Shown here piece by piece: positions 19,001-30,700 of a DNA stretch of 64,000 nucleotides. The notes beneath the pieces are model-generated. The model was not told the origin of the DNA. It saw only the letters and a program-made list of their open reading frames with translations, and ran no database searches. Source of the stretch: Fretibacterium fastidiosum (GTDB lineage Bacteria > Synergistota > Synergistia > Synergistales > Aminobacteriaceae); NCBI RefSeq assembly GCF_964642095.1, contig NZ_OZ209244.1:1240001-1304000 (forward strand), given 5' to 3'. Within the stretch, counting starts at the first letter, position 1, and each line of letters opens with the position of its first letter. The position numbers and the translations under genes were made by a program.

Positions 19001-22000
19001 AACTTCCTTAGAGGGATGGAAACCGGGCCAGGAGCCGGGAATCGATTCACGCTTTCGCCCTTCCTAAACTTCCTTAGAGGGATGGAAACTCTACCCTGAT
19101 CGGGTAATAGATATCAAAGGCCCGACTTCCTAAACTTCCTTAGAGGGATGGAAACTCTTTCAGGAGCGCACAGCCAAGCGACATCCACGGCTTCCTAAAC
19201 TTCCTTAGAGGGATGGAAACCGGGAACGTGGACCACCACGACTCTCCGCTTGGCGCCTTCCTAAACTTCCTTAGAGGGATGGAAACCCTGTCTCGACATG
19301 GCCATATAGGACAAGGTGCTTCCTCTTCCTAAACTTCCTTAGAGGGATGGAAACTAGCTCCGTATCTCCTCCACGGTGCGTTTTACGCCTCCTTCTTAAA
19401 CTTCCTTAGAGGGATGGAAACCGGCCCCGGCCCCCTGCTGGGCCGTCTGCGCCGCCTCTTCCTAAACTTCCTTAGAGGGATGGAAACAGCCCTGTGACCT
19501 CAACTCCTCAATCATTGCGTTGACTTCCTAAACTTCCTTAGAGGGATGGAAACACAAGTAGTGGGCCTTTCGGTGAAGCCCGAAGGTCCCCTTCCTAAAC
19601 TTCCTTAGAGGGATGGAAACACGTCGCGTCCTCCGAAGGCAGGATAAAGGTATCTCTCCTTCCTAAACTTCCTTAGAGGGATGGAAACCTTGTCTTCGGC
19701 GACCTTCACGAGGTTCGTCTCGTTCTTCCTAAACTTCCTTAGAGGGATGGAAACCACAGAGGCAAGGACGACCCCCTGCCGCCACCCATGGCTTCCTAAA
19801 CTTCCTTAGAGGGATGGAAACTCGAGGTGCTGACGAGCAGGCGGAAGCGCCGCGAGGCCTTCCTAAACTTCCTTAGAGGGATGGAAACGCGCGGCGTCCT
19901 CTATTAAGCGGTTCCCTGCCTCGATCCTTCCTAAACTTCCTTAGAGGGATGGAAACAACGAGAGGGGGGCGGCGAAAGCCGCTCCTCTTCTTCTTCCTAA
20001 ACTTCCTTAGAGGGATGGAAACCGGCGAGCGATATCAACAAGACCCGCATGGCCGCACACTTCCTAAACTTCCTTAGAGGGATGGAAACCACTGACGAAA
20101 TACCAACCTGCCGCTGTAATTTCGTCCTTCATAAACTTCCTTAGAGGGATGGAAACATATCTGCGGCGATACTAAGCCTCAACAATAGATTCCCTTCCTA
20201 AACTTCCTTAGAGGGATGGAAACCGGGGGTCTCGTCGCCGGACCTGATGTCGATGGTCCTTCCTAAACTTCCTTAGAGGGATGGAAACGAGAGCGCGTGG
20301 AGTGTCCCATCTGCCATGAGGAGCTTCCTAAACTTCCTTAGAGGGATGGAAACGATATCCTCTTCGAGGTTTTCGATGCGTTCCAGACGCCTTCCTAAAC
20401 TTCCTTAGAGGGATGGAAACAAGGCGTCAAGGATGCCGTTCATCAGGACGCCGACGCCTTCCTAAACTTCCTTAGAGGGATGGAAACGCCAATACGTCAA
20501 GGTGGAGTTGGTGGTGCTGGGGCCCTTCCTAAACTTCCTTAGAGGGATGGAAACTGCTGAATCTGTCGCCGCTATGTTGGATGATGGGCTCTTCCTAAAC
20601 TTCCTTAGAGGGATGGAAACAAGGCGTCAAGGATGCCGTTCATCAGGACGCCGACGCCTTCCTAAACTTCCTTAGAGGGATGGAAACCCGGTGAGGGTGA
20701 AGGCGGAGAGGTTAAGCAGCTGACTTCCTAAACTTCCTTAGAGGGATGGAAACGGATATCAATGTTGCATCCGACAGCGGGACGCGAAGCCTTCCTAAAC
20801 TTCCTTAGAGGGATGGAAACTCGAAGAAATAAGTTCTGAAACCAGGACGAGGGCTTCTTCCTAAACTTCCTTAGAGGGATGGAAACCGCGTAGAGCTCGC
20901 CGAAGATCGGCGTCACCTCGCCCTTCCTAAACTTCCTTAGAGGGATGGAAACCGGGCAGGCGGGGGCAGGCAAGACACACCTCATTCGCCTTCCTAAACT
21001 TCCTTAGAGGGATGGAAACCGTAAATTCTGCCCATTCTGCGGCCCTGTTCTCGCCCCTTCCTAAACTTCCTTAGAGGGATGGAAACCCTGTGCATATGGA
21101 CCACCAGAATATATCCCTGTCCCTCTTCCTAAACTTCCTTAGAGGGATGGAAACTATACAGGAGGGACAGGGATATCCTGATCCATATGGACTTCCTAAA
21201 CTTCCTTAGAGGGATGGAAACGGGATGCGGAGGCCCCTGAACGCGGTCGTAGTGCGCTTCCTAAACTTCCTTAGAGGGATGGAAACTCGGTGCCTGCCAT
21301 ATCCGGAAGTGGTGGAACATGCTTCCTAAACTTCCTTAGAGGGATGGAAACTAAGGTTGTACCACTCGCATTAAAGTGGTAAAGCCTCTTCCTAAACTTC
21401 CTTAGAGGGATGGAAACCGCTGATGAACCGGCACTCCACCCCGACCGGCCCCATCTTCCTAAACTTCCTTAGAGGGATGGAAACAAACTGTCCAACTTTA
21501 GGGGATATGTTGATTTGTCCTTCCTAAACTTCCTTAGAGGGATGGAAACCGGATAGCGACGAGCAGCGTGTGCGGCTGGCAGCGGCTTCCTAAACTTCCT
21601 TAGAGGGATGGAAACCTGAGTTTTACGCTAGGCAGGAATTTGTGATCTTCTCCTTCCTAAACTTCCTTAGAGGGATGGAAACGTCCTTTCGGTCCCCCTG
21701 ATTCGGCTCGGCATCGTCCTTCCTAAACTTCCTTAGAGGGATGGAAACACGTCGCTCGACGCCAGCATGAGGAACAGGTCCGCGTCTTCCTAAACTTCCT
21801 TAGAGGGATGGAAACTCGTTGGGAGTGATACGAAGTCGAGACACTATGCGCTTCCTAAACTTCCTTAGAGGGATGGAAACTTCTTTCGGAGGAGACGGGG
21901 TATAATGACCCCGCCTCCCTTCCTAAACTTCCTTAGAGGGATGGAAACGCCCGCCCTGCATCCCGGCCGCCAGGGTTGTGAGGGCTTCCTAAACTTCCTT

Positions 22001-22932
22001 AGAGGGATGGAAACCCGGAGGAACACCACGCACCGGTCCCCGCCGAACGCCCTTCCTAAACTTCCTTAGAGGGATGGAAACTCAGGCGTTTCATCGGAAC
22101 CGCGAGGCGTGGGACCTGCTTCCTAAACTTCCTTAGAGGGATGGAAACTCGTCCGTCCAATCTCCGGCTGGATGCGCCGAGCGCACCTTCCTAAACTTCC
22201 TTAGAGGGATGGAAACTCCGCCCAGCAGGCCCCCGCTCTGCGGCGTTCCTCCGGCTTCCTAAACTTCCTTAGAGGGATGGAAACACAATGTAGAACGGAA
22301 TAGGGTATTGGCCAATCTCCCTTCCTAAACTTCCTTAGAGGGATGGAAACCAAACGCCCCCTTCAGAACGATATCGTGCCAGTCATCCTTCCTAAACTTC
22401 CTTAGAGGGATGGAAACATGGGGATAAACCCGATCGACAACCCCCGGATGGCGCTTCCTAAACTTCCTTAGAGGGATGGAAACAGCTCGGAACGGGGTTC
22501 GTGGACTGGGACGTAGAGAACTTCCTAAACTTCCTTAGAGGGATGGAAACGCCCGCCCTGCATCCCGGCCGCCAGGGTTGTGAGGGACTTCCTAAACTTC
22601 CTTAGAGGGATGGAAACTCGAAATATAGTGCTCACACGGATGAGTGGAGGAGGGGCTTCCTAAACTTCCTTAGAGGGATGGAAACACGGGACGGCATAGG
22701 AGAACGAAATACGCACGAAACCTTCCTAAACTTCCTTAGAGGGATGGAAACATGCAGGGAACCCGCCCCTCGTCCTGGGGTCGCGCTCTTCCTAAACTTC
22801 CTTAGAGGGATGGAAACGTGTATTCTCACATGGCGGCACCTGGCGTGGTGGCCTTCCTAAACTTCCTTAGAGGGATGGAAACGGTGAGGATGCGTGAGAC
22901 ATTGCGTTTCCGTGGGAACTTCCTAAACTTCC
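10083..22932 (+). CRISPR. giant CRISPR array, leader-proximal block (about 194 repeats)
   Basis: The 30-bp repeat starts CTTCCTAAAC and ends AGAGGGATGGAAAC. Period is 66-67 bp, with spacers of 34-40 nt; for example, repeat 1 is 10083-10112 and repeat 2 is 10148-10177. The count is estimated from length and period, not tallied. Almost all repeats are identical; single-base variants occur near 19392 and 20127. Transcription is left to right, giving crRNAs with an ATGGAAAC handle. The block ends at 22932 inside a repeat, cut after its 14th base by an insertion sequence. Open frames here translating as repeats of FLNFLRGMET are artefacts of the array. Confidence 0.98.
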
Positions 22933-24718
22933 CCCCAACCCGCGGGCAAAAAAACAGCACCTTGCAGGGACTGTTTGCAAAAACAGTGTTAAGCTTAAGT
23001 CACCAAACAATAAGCCATCACCTGCGAGGTGCGAAGACCATTATGCCATACAGACGACCAAAAATCGAGGTTAAGACGACAGACAAGATGCAGGACATCA
23101 CCCCTTTTGCCGGCCTTTTCCCCGTTATCGAACTTTGGAATCGGCTCCATCTTGACGAAGTCATCGATACTTTCATAGGAATCAGGAAGGACAAAGGGTA
23201 CCGGGACTCCGAGCAGCTTCTGTCGATGGTCCTGCTGAACCTCAGCGGCGGCAGAGCCGTGGAACACCTGAAGTTTTTGAAGGAGCAGGCGGGGCTGAAG
23301 AAAGTCTCCCTGCCGTTTCCATCTCCGACGTCGGCCCGGGACTACGCCAGCTGTTTTCATAACGAATCGGAGGACCGGGAGCGGGGTCATGGTCGTTCCT
23401 TTATCCCGGCATCGAATGAGGCGCTGAGGGGATTTGAGGAGGTGCACCGCCATCTTCTGAGGTGCGCGTTCGAGGCGTCCGTGCAGGAGGAGTTGACGCT
23501 GGACCAGGACGCGACGTTCATCGAGACGGAGACGAGCGGGGCGTTGTACAACTACCAGGGGAAACGGAGTTACGAGGCGTTGAACGTGTACTGTCCGGAG
23601 TACGACCTGCCTGTGGCGACGGAATACCGGGACGGGAATGTGAAGCCTGGGCACGGACAGCTGGAGCAGTTGCAGGGGGTATTGGCGCATCTTCCTGCGG
23701 GAGTGAGGAAGGTGAGGTACCGTTCGGACAGTGCGGGTTACCAGACGCGTCTTTTGCGCTATCTGGCGGAGGGTCAGGATGCGCGTTTCGGGGTGATCGA
23801 GTTTGCGATCTCGTGTCCTGTATACAGGGATTTCAGGGAGGCGGTGGAGGCAGTTTGTGAGAAGGATTGGCGCCCTTTGGGCAACGGCCAGGAATGGGCG
23901 GAGGTCGTCTATGCGCCACAGTCTTTGAGTCTCGACAAGAAAGGTCCGACGTACCGTTTTCTTGCCATTCGCGAGGCATTCGAGTTGGAGGGATCGGGAA
24001 AGAAGCTTCGACTGTCTCAGGAGCTGCAGGACTCACGGCAGCTGTTCATACCGGAGCTGATCGACGACCTGGAGTCTGAGAACGCCAAGGTGAAGAAGCT
24101 GCATCTGACGGAGCTTGGCGGCCACGTATACAAGGTGTTTGGTATCGTGACGAACCTGTTGGATTGGGAGGGAGGAGCGGTAATCCGGTGGTATCGTGAG
24201 CGGTGCGGCAAGTCAGAGGAAGTGCACCGTATCCTGAAGGAGGACCTGGGCGGCGGGCACGTCATCTCGCACCGATTTGGGTCGAACGCGTTCTGGTGGA
24301 ATGTGTCGGTGCTGTCTCTGTCGCTGCACAGTTTGTTAAAGCGTCTGCTTCTGCCTGAAGCGTTGAGGAGTTACCGTCCCAGGACGCTGCGATTTTTGTT
24401 TTACACGAGCATAGGGCGTATGGTGCGCCATGCGCGCCGCATGGTGCTGCAGGTGAAAGGGGGAGTTGTGGGGAGTTGGTTTCTGGGAGCGTACCGGAAG
24501 CTTGAGAAATTGGCTATCTCGCTGGAATGAGCAGGAGAACGCCGGGCCAATAGCCGAGAGGGGGTGTGGGTGCGAGCCCACGCTGACGGGGTTATTGTGA
24601 GAACGGGAAGATATTTCCGTATTTAAAGGCAGCGGAGGGGTGAACAGCCCATTTTTTAAAACTTTTCCTCTGCCTGGCCCTTTACTTTGCCCGCACTTTG
24701 CGTTCCCGTGGATTTGGG
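22933..24718 (+). mobile_element. IS1380-like insertion sequence inside a CRISPR repeat
   Basis: A 1786-bp element is flanked by a 5-bp target duplication, CTTCC (22928-22932 and 24719-24723), which lies within the repeat. The ends are imperfect inverted repeats: CCCCAACCCGCGGG on the left and the inverse of CCCAAATCCACGGG on the right (11 of 14). It carries one transposase gene and about 190 bp of 3' non-coding sequence. Related end fragments lie at 40851-40913 and 52762-52805. Confidence 0.85.
23043..24530 (+). CDS. IS1380-family DDE transposase
   Basis: The 495-residue transposase catalyses cut-and-paste movement of its IS. Acidic residues are seen in ELTLDQDATFIETE (first D) and RYRSDSAGYQ (second D). 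The C-terminal motif YRERCGKSEEVHRILKEDL fits the Y-R-E-K pattern. The NYQGKRSYEALNVYCPE segment and the RDGNVKPGH segment are typical of IS1380. I take the ATG at 23043 (MPYRRPKIEVKTTD), not the frame extending back into the CRISPR array. The gene appears intact. IS4-group relatives are the alternative assignment. Confidence 0.82.
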   Translation: MPYRRPKIEVKTTDKMQDITPFAGLFPVIELWNRLHLDEVIDTFIGIRKDKGYRDSEQLLSMVLLNLSGGRAVEHLKFLKEQAGLKKVSLPFPSPTSARDYASCFHNESEDRERGHGRSFIPASNEALRGFEEVHRHLLRCAFEASVQEELTLDQDATFIETETSGALYNYQGKRSYEALNVYCPEYDLPVATEYRDGNVKPGHGQLEQLQGVLAHLPAGVRKVRYRSDSAGYQTRLLRYLAEGQDARFGVIEFAISCPVYRDFREAVEAVCEKDWRPLGNGQEWAEVVYAPQSLSLDKKGPTYRFLAIREAFELEGSGKKLRLSQELQDSRQLFIPELIDDLESENAKVKKLHLTELGGHVYKVFGIVTNLLDWEGGAVIRWYRERCGKSEEVHRILKEDLGGGHVISHRFGSNAFWWNVSVLSLSLHSLLKRLLLPEALRSYRPRTLRFLFYTSIGRMVRHARRMVLQVKGGVVGSWFLGAYRKLEKLAISLE

Positions 24719-27700
24719 CTTCCTTAGAGGGATGGAAACACACAAGAAAAGAAGGTAGAATAGTGTCTTCGCTGCGCTTCCTAAACTTCCTTAGAGGGAT
24801 GGAAACCCGTTATTTACGTTCCAATCAGCCGGCAGTTTCATCCTTCCTAAACTTCCTTAGAGGGATGGAAACGAGCGTAGCGTCGCCAGATACCCGCGCG
24901 CCACAAGCTCCTTCCTAAACTTCCTTAGAGGGATGGAAACAGGGCGGCATCCGGGGAATACGGAGTGTGGCGTAACACTTCCTAAACTTCCTTAGAGGGA
25001 TGGAAACTTCAGCGAGGAGGCGTCCAGCCCCTGGTTGTACCGGGCTTCCTAAACTTCCTTAGAGGGATGGAAACACGATGTTGTAATTCGCAAACAGCTT
25101 ACGTCCCTGCTTCCTAAACTTCCTTAGAGGGATGGAAACCTGAACCTTCTCAGTGGCCATGTCGAACAGCTCCACTTCCTAAACTTCCTTAGAGGGATGG
25201 AAACACACTGAGAAAATCTCTATATCCCTGAGAGGTCAACTTCCTAAACTTCCTTAGAGGGATGGAAACCCCGGAGCGCCGGGCACGAGCCGAACGCCTG
25301 ATGGACTTCCTAAACTTCCTTAGAGGGATGGAAACCGGCAATGTCCCTGTTTTAAGGGGCGGGGGGAGGCCTTCCTAAACTTCCTTAGAGGGATGGAAAC
25401 CTCTGTCAGGAAGCGGTCGGCCGCTTCGATCAGCTTCCTTCCTAAACTTCCTTAGAGGGATGGAAACGACCGATGGGCTGCACTTCCTTCCCTGGAAGAC
25501 CTACTTCCTAAACTTCCTTAGAGGGATGGAAACATTTGAACATGCATAGCGCTAACGACCTCCCGCCGGACTTCCTAAACTTCCTTAGAGGGATGGAAAC
25601 CGAGCACTCGTGCGGGCTGTAGGGGCTCTTGGTCATCTTCCTAAACTTCCTTAGAGGGATGGAAACCAGTAGTGTTCTGCCACTCCCGCCCCTGTTGGGT
25701 TTCTTCCTAAACTTCCTTAGAGGGATGGAAACTAGCGCCCCTTGCGCCCTTTTCAAGGGCCCGGTTCGCTTCCTAAACTTCCTTAGAGGGATGGAAACGC
25801 AACCCGCCATGGCGAGCTTCCCAATCCGCAACATGCTTCCTAAACTTCCTTAGAGGGATGGAAACCAGGCAAATCAAGAAGGAGGCGACGGCATGATGCG
25901 GGCTTCCTAAACTTCCTTAGAGGGATGGAAACTCCGTGGCGCCGACTCCAAGAAACAGGACTCTGGCGGCTTCCTAAACTTCCTTAGAGGGATGGAAACT
26001 CTCGTGCTAACTTAGCAGAAAAGCTGGAAGTGGGCCCTTCCTAAACTTCCTTAGAGGGATGGAAACCCTACCCAAGAAACACCCCGTCAAAGATGGGCGG
26101 AAACTTCCTAAACTTCCTTAGAGGGATGGAAACTAGATTGGCTGCCATATCCAATCGAGGCGCTCGGTGGCTTCCTAAACTTCCTTAGAGGGATGGAAAC
26201 CTAAAAAGTCCCAATATGGGAAGATTAATACATGGGCTTCCTAAACTTCCTTAGAGGGATGGAAACCGTTCGCGTCGAAATACGGCAGTCCGAAGGGGAT
26301 ATCCTTCCTAAACTTCCTTAGAGGGATGGAAACGTCGATCGTCGGCGCAGGCGGCGGCGTCTCCACCTTCCTTCCTAAACTTCCTTAGAGGGATGGAAAC
26401 TCCGATACCTGGGGTTCTGAAAACTGCGCGGACGATTCTTCCTAAACTTCCTTAGAGGGATGGAAACGTCGCCCCGCTGGTATGGAACCGGCGAACGGGA
26501 ACGCTCTTCCTAAACTTCCTTAGAGGGATGGAAACGGGTTTGCGGAGTTTTTAAAAATGCTGCTGTGGCAGCCCTTCCTAAACTTCCTTAGAGGGATGGA
26601 AACCGTCAAGAAATTGCCCATCTTAAGGCGGCACTTGAGGCTTCCTAAACTTCCTTAGAGGGATGGAAACCGCGCCATGAAGCGTCAGGAAGACGCTATC
26701 GTGTATCCTTCCTAAACTTCCTTAGAGGGATGGAAACCGGGCACGGCGGACGACTTCGCAGGAGGGGCCTTCGCTTCCTAAACTTCCTTAGAGGGATGGA
26801 AACAGCAAGGCTCCCATCTTCTCATCCATAACGGCGTGCACTTCCTAAACTTCCTTAGAGGGATGGAAACAGGCGAACCTCGATACCCTGCGGATGCTCG
26901 ACCCGTCCCTTCCTAAACTTCCTTAGAGGGATGGAAACTCCGAACTCGTGACCGCCGATCAGCTCGGAGACGGCCTTCCTAAACTTCCTTAGAGGGATGG
27001 AAACCGATGTAGAGCGTCGTCGGCCCAGCTCGTGGCGGGGCTTCCTAAACTTCCTTAGAGGGATGGAAACTCAGAAGATCTACTCTGCCAGGGCGTGTAA
27101 ACACAGCTTCCTAAACTTCCTTAGAGGGATGGAAACCGGTAGGTGTAGCGGCCCTCGATGCCGCAGGGCTCGCTTCCTAAACTTCCTTAGAGGGATGGAA
27201 ACCCGAGACACTCAAAAGGAGTACGGAGGAAATCCTGCTTCCTAAACTTCCTTAGAGGGATGGAAACATCCCGTACTGCTTCGCCAAGCGAATGCATGTT
27301 TCAACTTCCTAAACTTCCTTAGAGGGATGGAAACCAGCAGTGAAGTACAAACTGACGGGGCGCGGGCAGGCTTCCTAAACTTCCTTAGAGGGATGGAAAC
27401 CGGCATAGGGGCCGTGATGCAGAGGTCCGGGATGGGGCCCTTCCTAAACTTCCTTAGAGGGATGGAAACTATGTGTGGATTGCTGGGCCACAGGGGAAGC
27501 GATAGCTTCCTAAACTTCCTTAGAGGGATGGAAACAGTGCCTTGAGATACGATTCGCTGACATTCCGCCACTTCCTAAACTTCCTTAGAGGGATGGAAAC
27601 AGCCATTGTACTGGCCACTGCCGGCCATACTTCTCCTTCCTAAACTTCCTTAGAGGGATGGAAACTAAAAACCCAGAGCCGCCTTCATTTCCTCATCCTG

Positions 27701-30700
27701 CTTCCTAAACTTCCTTAGAGGGATGGAAACGCACTCAATACGCCCACGCCGAACATGACGGCAGCCCTTCCTAAACTTCCTTAGAGGGATGGAAACTATG
27801 CATTCCATCGTTCACTGTCGCCATTTATCTCCTTCCTAAACTTCCTTAGAGGGATGGAAACTTCCTCACCCAGAACCTGAAAGAACTCTCAGCGAACACT
27901 TCCTAAACTTCCTTAGAGGGATGGAAACAGAAGGAGTGTCATTTCAAGATGAAACTGTACTGTTCCTTCCTAAACTTCCTTAGAGGGATGGAAACCTCAG
28001 CTAGTCATCGTGCCCTGCTTCTTCCCTACGCCCTTCCTAAACTTCCTTAGAGGGATGGAAACTACGAAGGTCGCGTAATACTCGATGGGGAACGGGCCTT
28101 CCTAAACTTCCTTAGAGGGATGGAAACACCATGCAGACTTCCTCCTCAGCAGTGACAAAGCGGTCTTCCTAAACTTCCTTAGAGGGATGGAAACCGACCT
28201 GCGCGTCCTGAACAAGCTGTTCCACACGGACCTTCCTAAACTTCCTTAGAGGGATGGAAACCCATCCCTTCATTCATGGAAATGACGCCTTGGCAACTTC
28301 CTAAACTTCCTTAGAGGGATGGAAACATTCGGCTCAGGAGTGGATGAACGAGCGCATCCCGCTTCCTAAACTTCCTTAGAGGGATGGAAACTCATTCCGA
28401 CCTGCGCCCTTCCCTTGAGTTCTTTCACTTCCTAAACTTCCTTAGAGGGATGGAAACAAAGAACTCTCAGCGAACATGACGCCGAGGACCAGCCTTCCTA
28501 AACTTCCTTAGAGGGATGGAAACGGTTTATGCAGGAAGTGGATATCGAATGGCGGAGGGCTTCCTAAACTTCCTTAGAGGGATGGAAACAGCGTGATCTT
28601 CCCGGTCGTAGCATCGACCGTATCCACTTCCTAAACTTCCTTAGAGGGATGGAAACCTTTCGCAGTTCCTCGTGTGTCATGCCATTTCCTCACCCTTCCT
28701 AAACTTCCTTAGAGGGATGGAAACCGATGATGACGGGCATTCACAGGACTTCTGGCTGTATGCTTCCTAAACTTCCTTAGAGGGATGGAAACTCCAGGTC
28801 CCACCTCCGCCGGTCGGCGGTCCGGAATACCTTCCTAAACTTCCTTAGAGGGATGGAAACACGAGGGGCAGCTCAATGTGCAGGGTCTGCATCTTGCTTC
28901 CTAAACTTCCTTAGAGGGATGGAAACTAGTCCAGCCCTTCCGGCCCCATGATGGACTCCACCCCTTCCTAAACTTCCTTAGAGGGATGGAAACCACCATC
29001 AGGGGAGGTCGCCGCCTTGTTGCCGCTTCTTCCTAAACTTCCTTAGAGGGATGGAAACTCTCCCACAGCGCAGAATACCCCCTGTTCCGGCGACCCTTCC
29101 TAAACTTCCTTAGAGGGATGGAAACCTGTAAACCTCAAGCCGCTCGATACGTTGCCCCCGGCTTCCTAAACTTCCTTAGAGGGATGGAAACGATAGGAGT
29201 GGCGAATCCGCCAAATCAAAATTCAGACTTCCTAAACTTCCTTAGAGGGATGGAAACGCTGTTCACGGGGGCATGTTTACAACGTTGAAAGCGGCTTCCT
29301 AAACTTCCTTAGAGGGATGGAAACTGCCATGCGGCGGCAACTCATCTATCGGGCCTTTGACTTCCTAAACTTCCTTAGAGGGATGGAAACTACTCCCCAA
29401 GCCTGTAACCCCAAGCCTCAAGGCTGTGCTTCCTAAACTTCCTTAGAGGGATGGAAACCCTCGTCCTTCCCAAAAGGAACGCGAAGTGTCCTCGCTTCCT
29501 AAACTTCCTTAGAGGGATGGAAACGAAATCGTCGTTTTCTTCATCCGTCGTTTGCTCCTTCCTTCCTAAACTTCCTTAGAGGGATGGAAACAATCGGCGG
29601 CCGAGGAGTACGTCGTTATCGACGACCCTTCCTAAACTTCCTTAGAGGGATGGAAACAGGTTTTAGGGCTTAAAGGTGCGTCCGAAGGGCTCGCTTCCTA
29701 AACTTCCTTAGAGGGATGGAAACACAACCAGGACGCCGGGATGTACAGGACCTTCATCAACTTCCTAAACTTCCTTAGAGGGATGGAAACGGGTTCGACC
29801 CGCTTCCGGAGGGCGAGTACACGGTGCTTCCTAAACTTCCTTAGAGGGATGGAAACGTCTCCATCGAGCAAATACAACGCAACACCGGCTGCCCTTCCTA
29901 AACTTCCTTAGAGGGATGGAAACTGTTGGGTTGATACCATTGTGGGGTAGAGCGGGCCCTTCCTAAACTTCCTTAGAGGGATGGAAACAAGTGGTGGATG
30001 ACGACCCCAATAATCCCTTCCCCCTTCCTAAACTTCCTTAGAGGGATGGAAACCGTGCGACAGGACGATGATGCGGCGGTCTTCGTGCCCCTTCCTAAAC
30101 TTCCTTAGAGGGATGGAAACACCAATCCCAGCACGTCACATACGTCTTTCGCCACCCCTTCCTAAACTTCCTTAGAGGGATGGAAACACGTCCAGCCGGA
30201 CGTCCGTGAACTTGGAGCGCAGCGCTTCCTAAACTTCCTTAGAGGGATGGAAACCCGCTCCCGGTGGGCGCCACGATGCAGAGGTCCCCCCTTCCTAAAC
30301 TTCCTTAGAGGGATGGAAACCACCTTCCCTCGCTCCGGGCCTGCCGGGCAGTCGCACCTTCCTAAACTTCCTTAGAGGGATGGAAACCCAGTGGCTCCTT
30401 GAGAGCGACGAGGCAAAGCGCTACCTTCCTAAACTTCCTTAGAGGGATGGAAACCACCTTCCCTCGCTCCGGGCCTGCCGGGCAGTCGCACCTTCCTAAA
30501 CTTCCTTAGAGGGATGGAAACCCAGTGGCTCCTTGAGAGCGACGAGGCAAAGCGCTACCTTCCTAAACTTCCTTAGAGGGATGGAAACCCAGAGGGGCAG
30601 GCCAACGCGCGCCTGATCGCCGCCGCTTCCTAAACTTCCTTAGAGGGATGGAAACTCGAAGAAATAAGTGCTGAAACTAGGACGAGGGCTCCTTCCTAAA

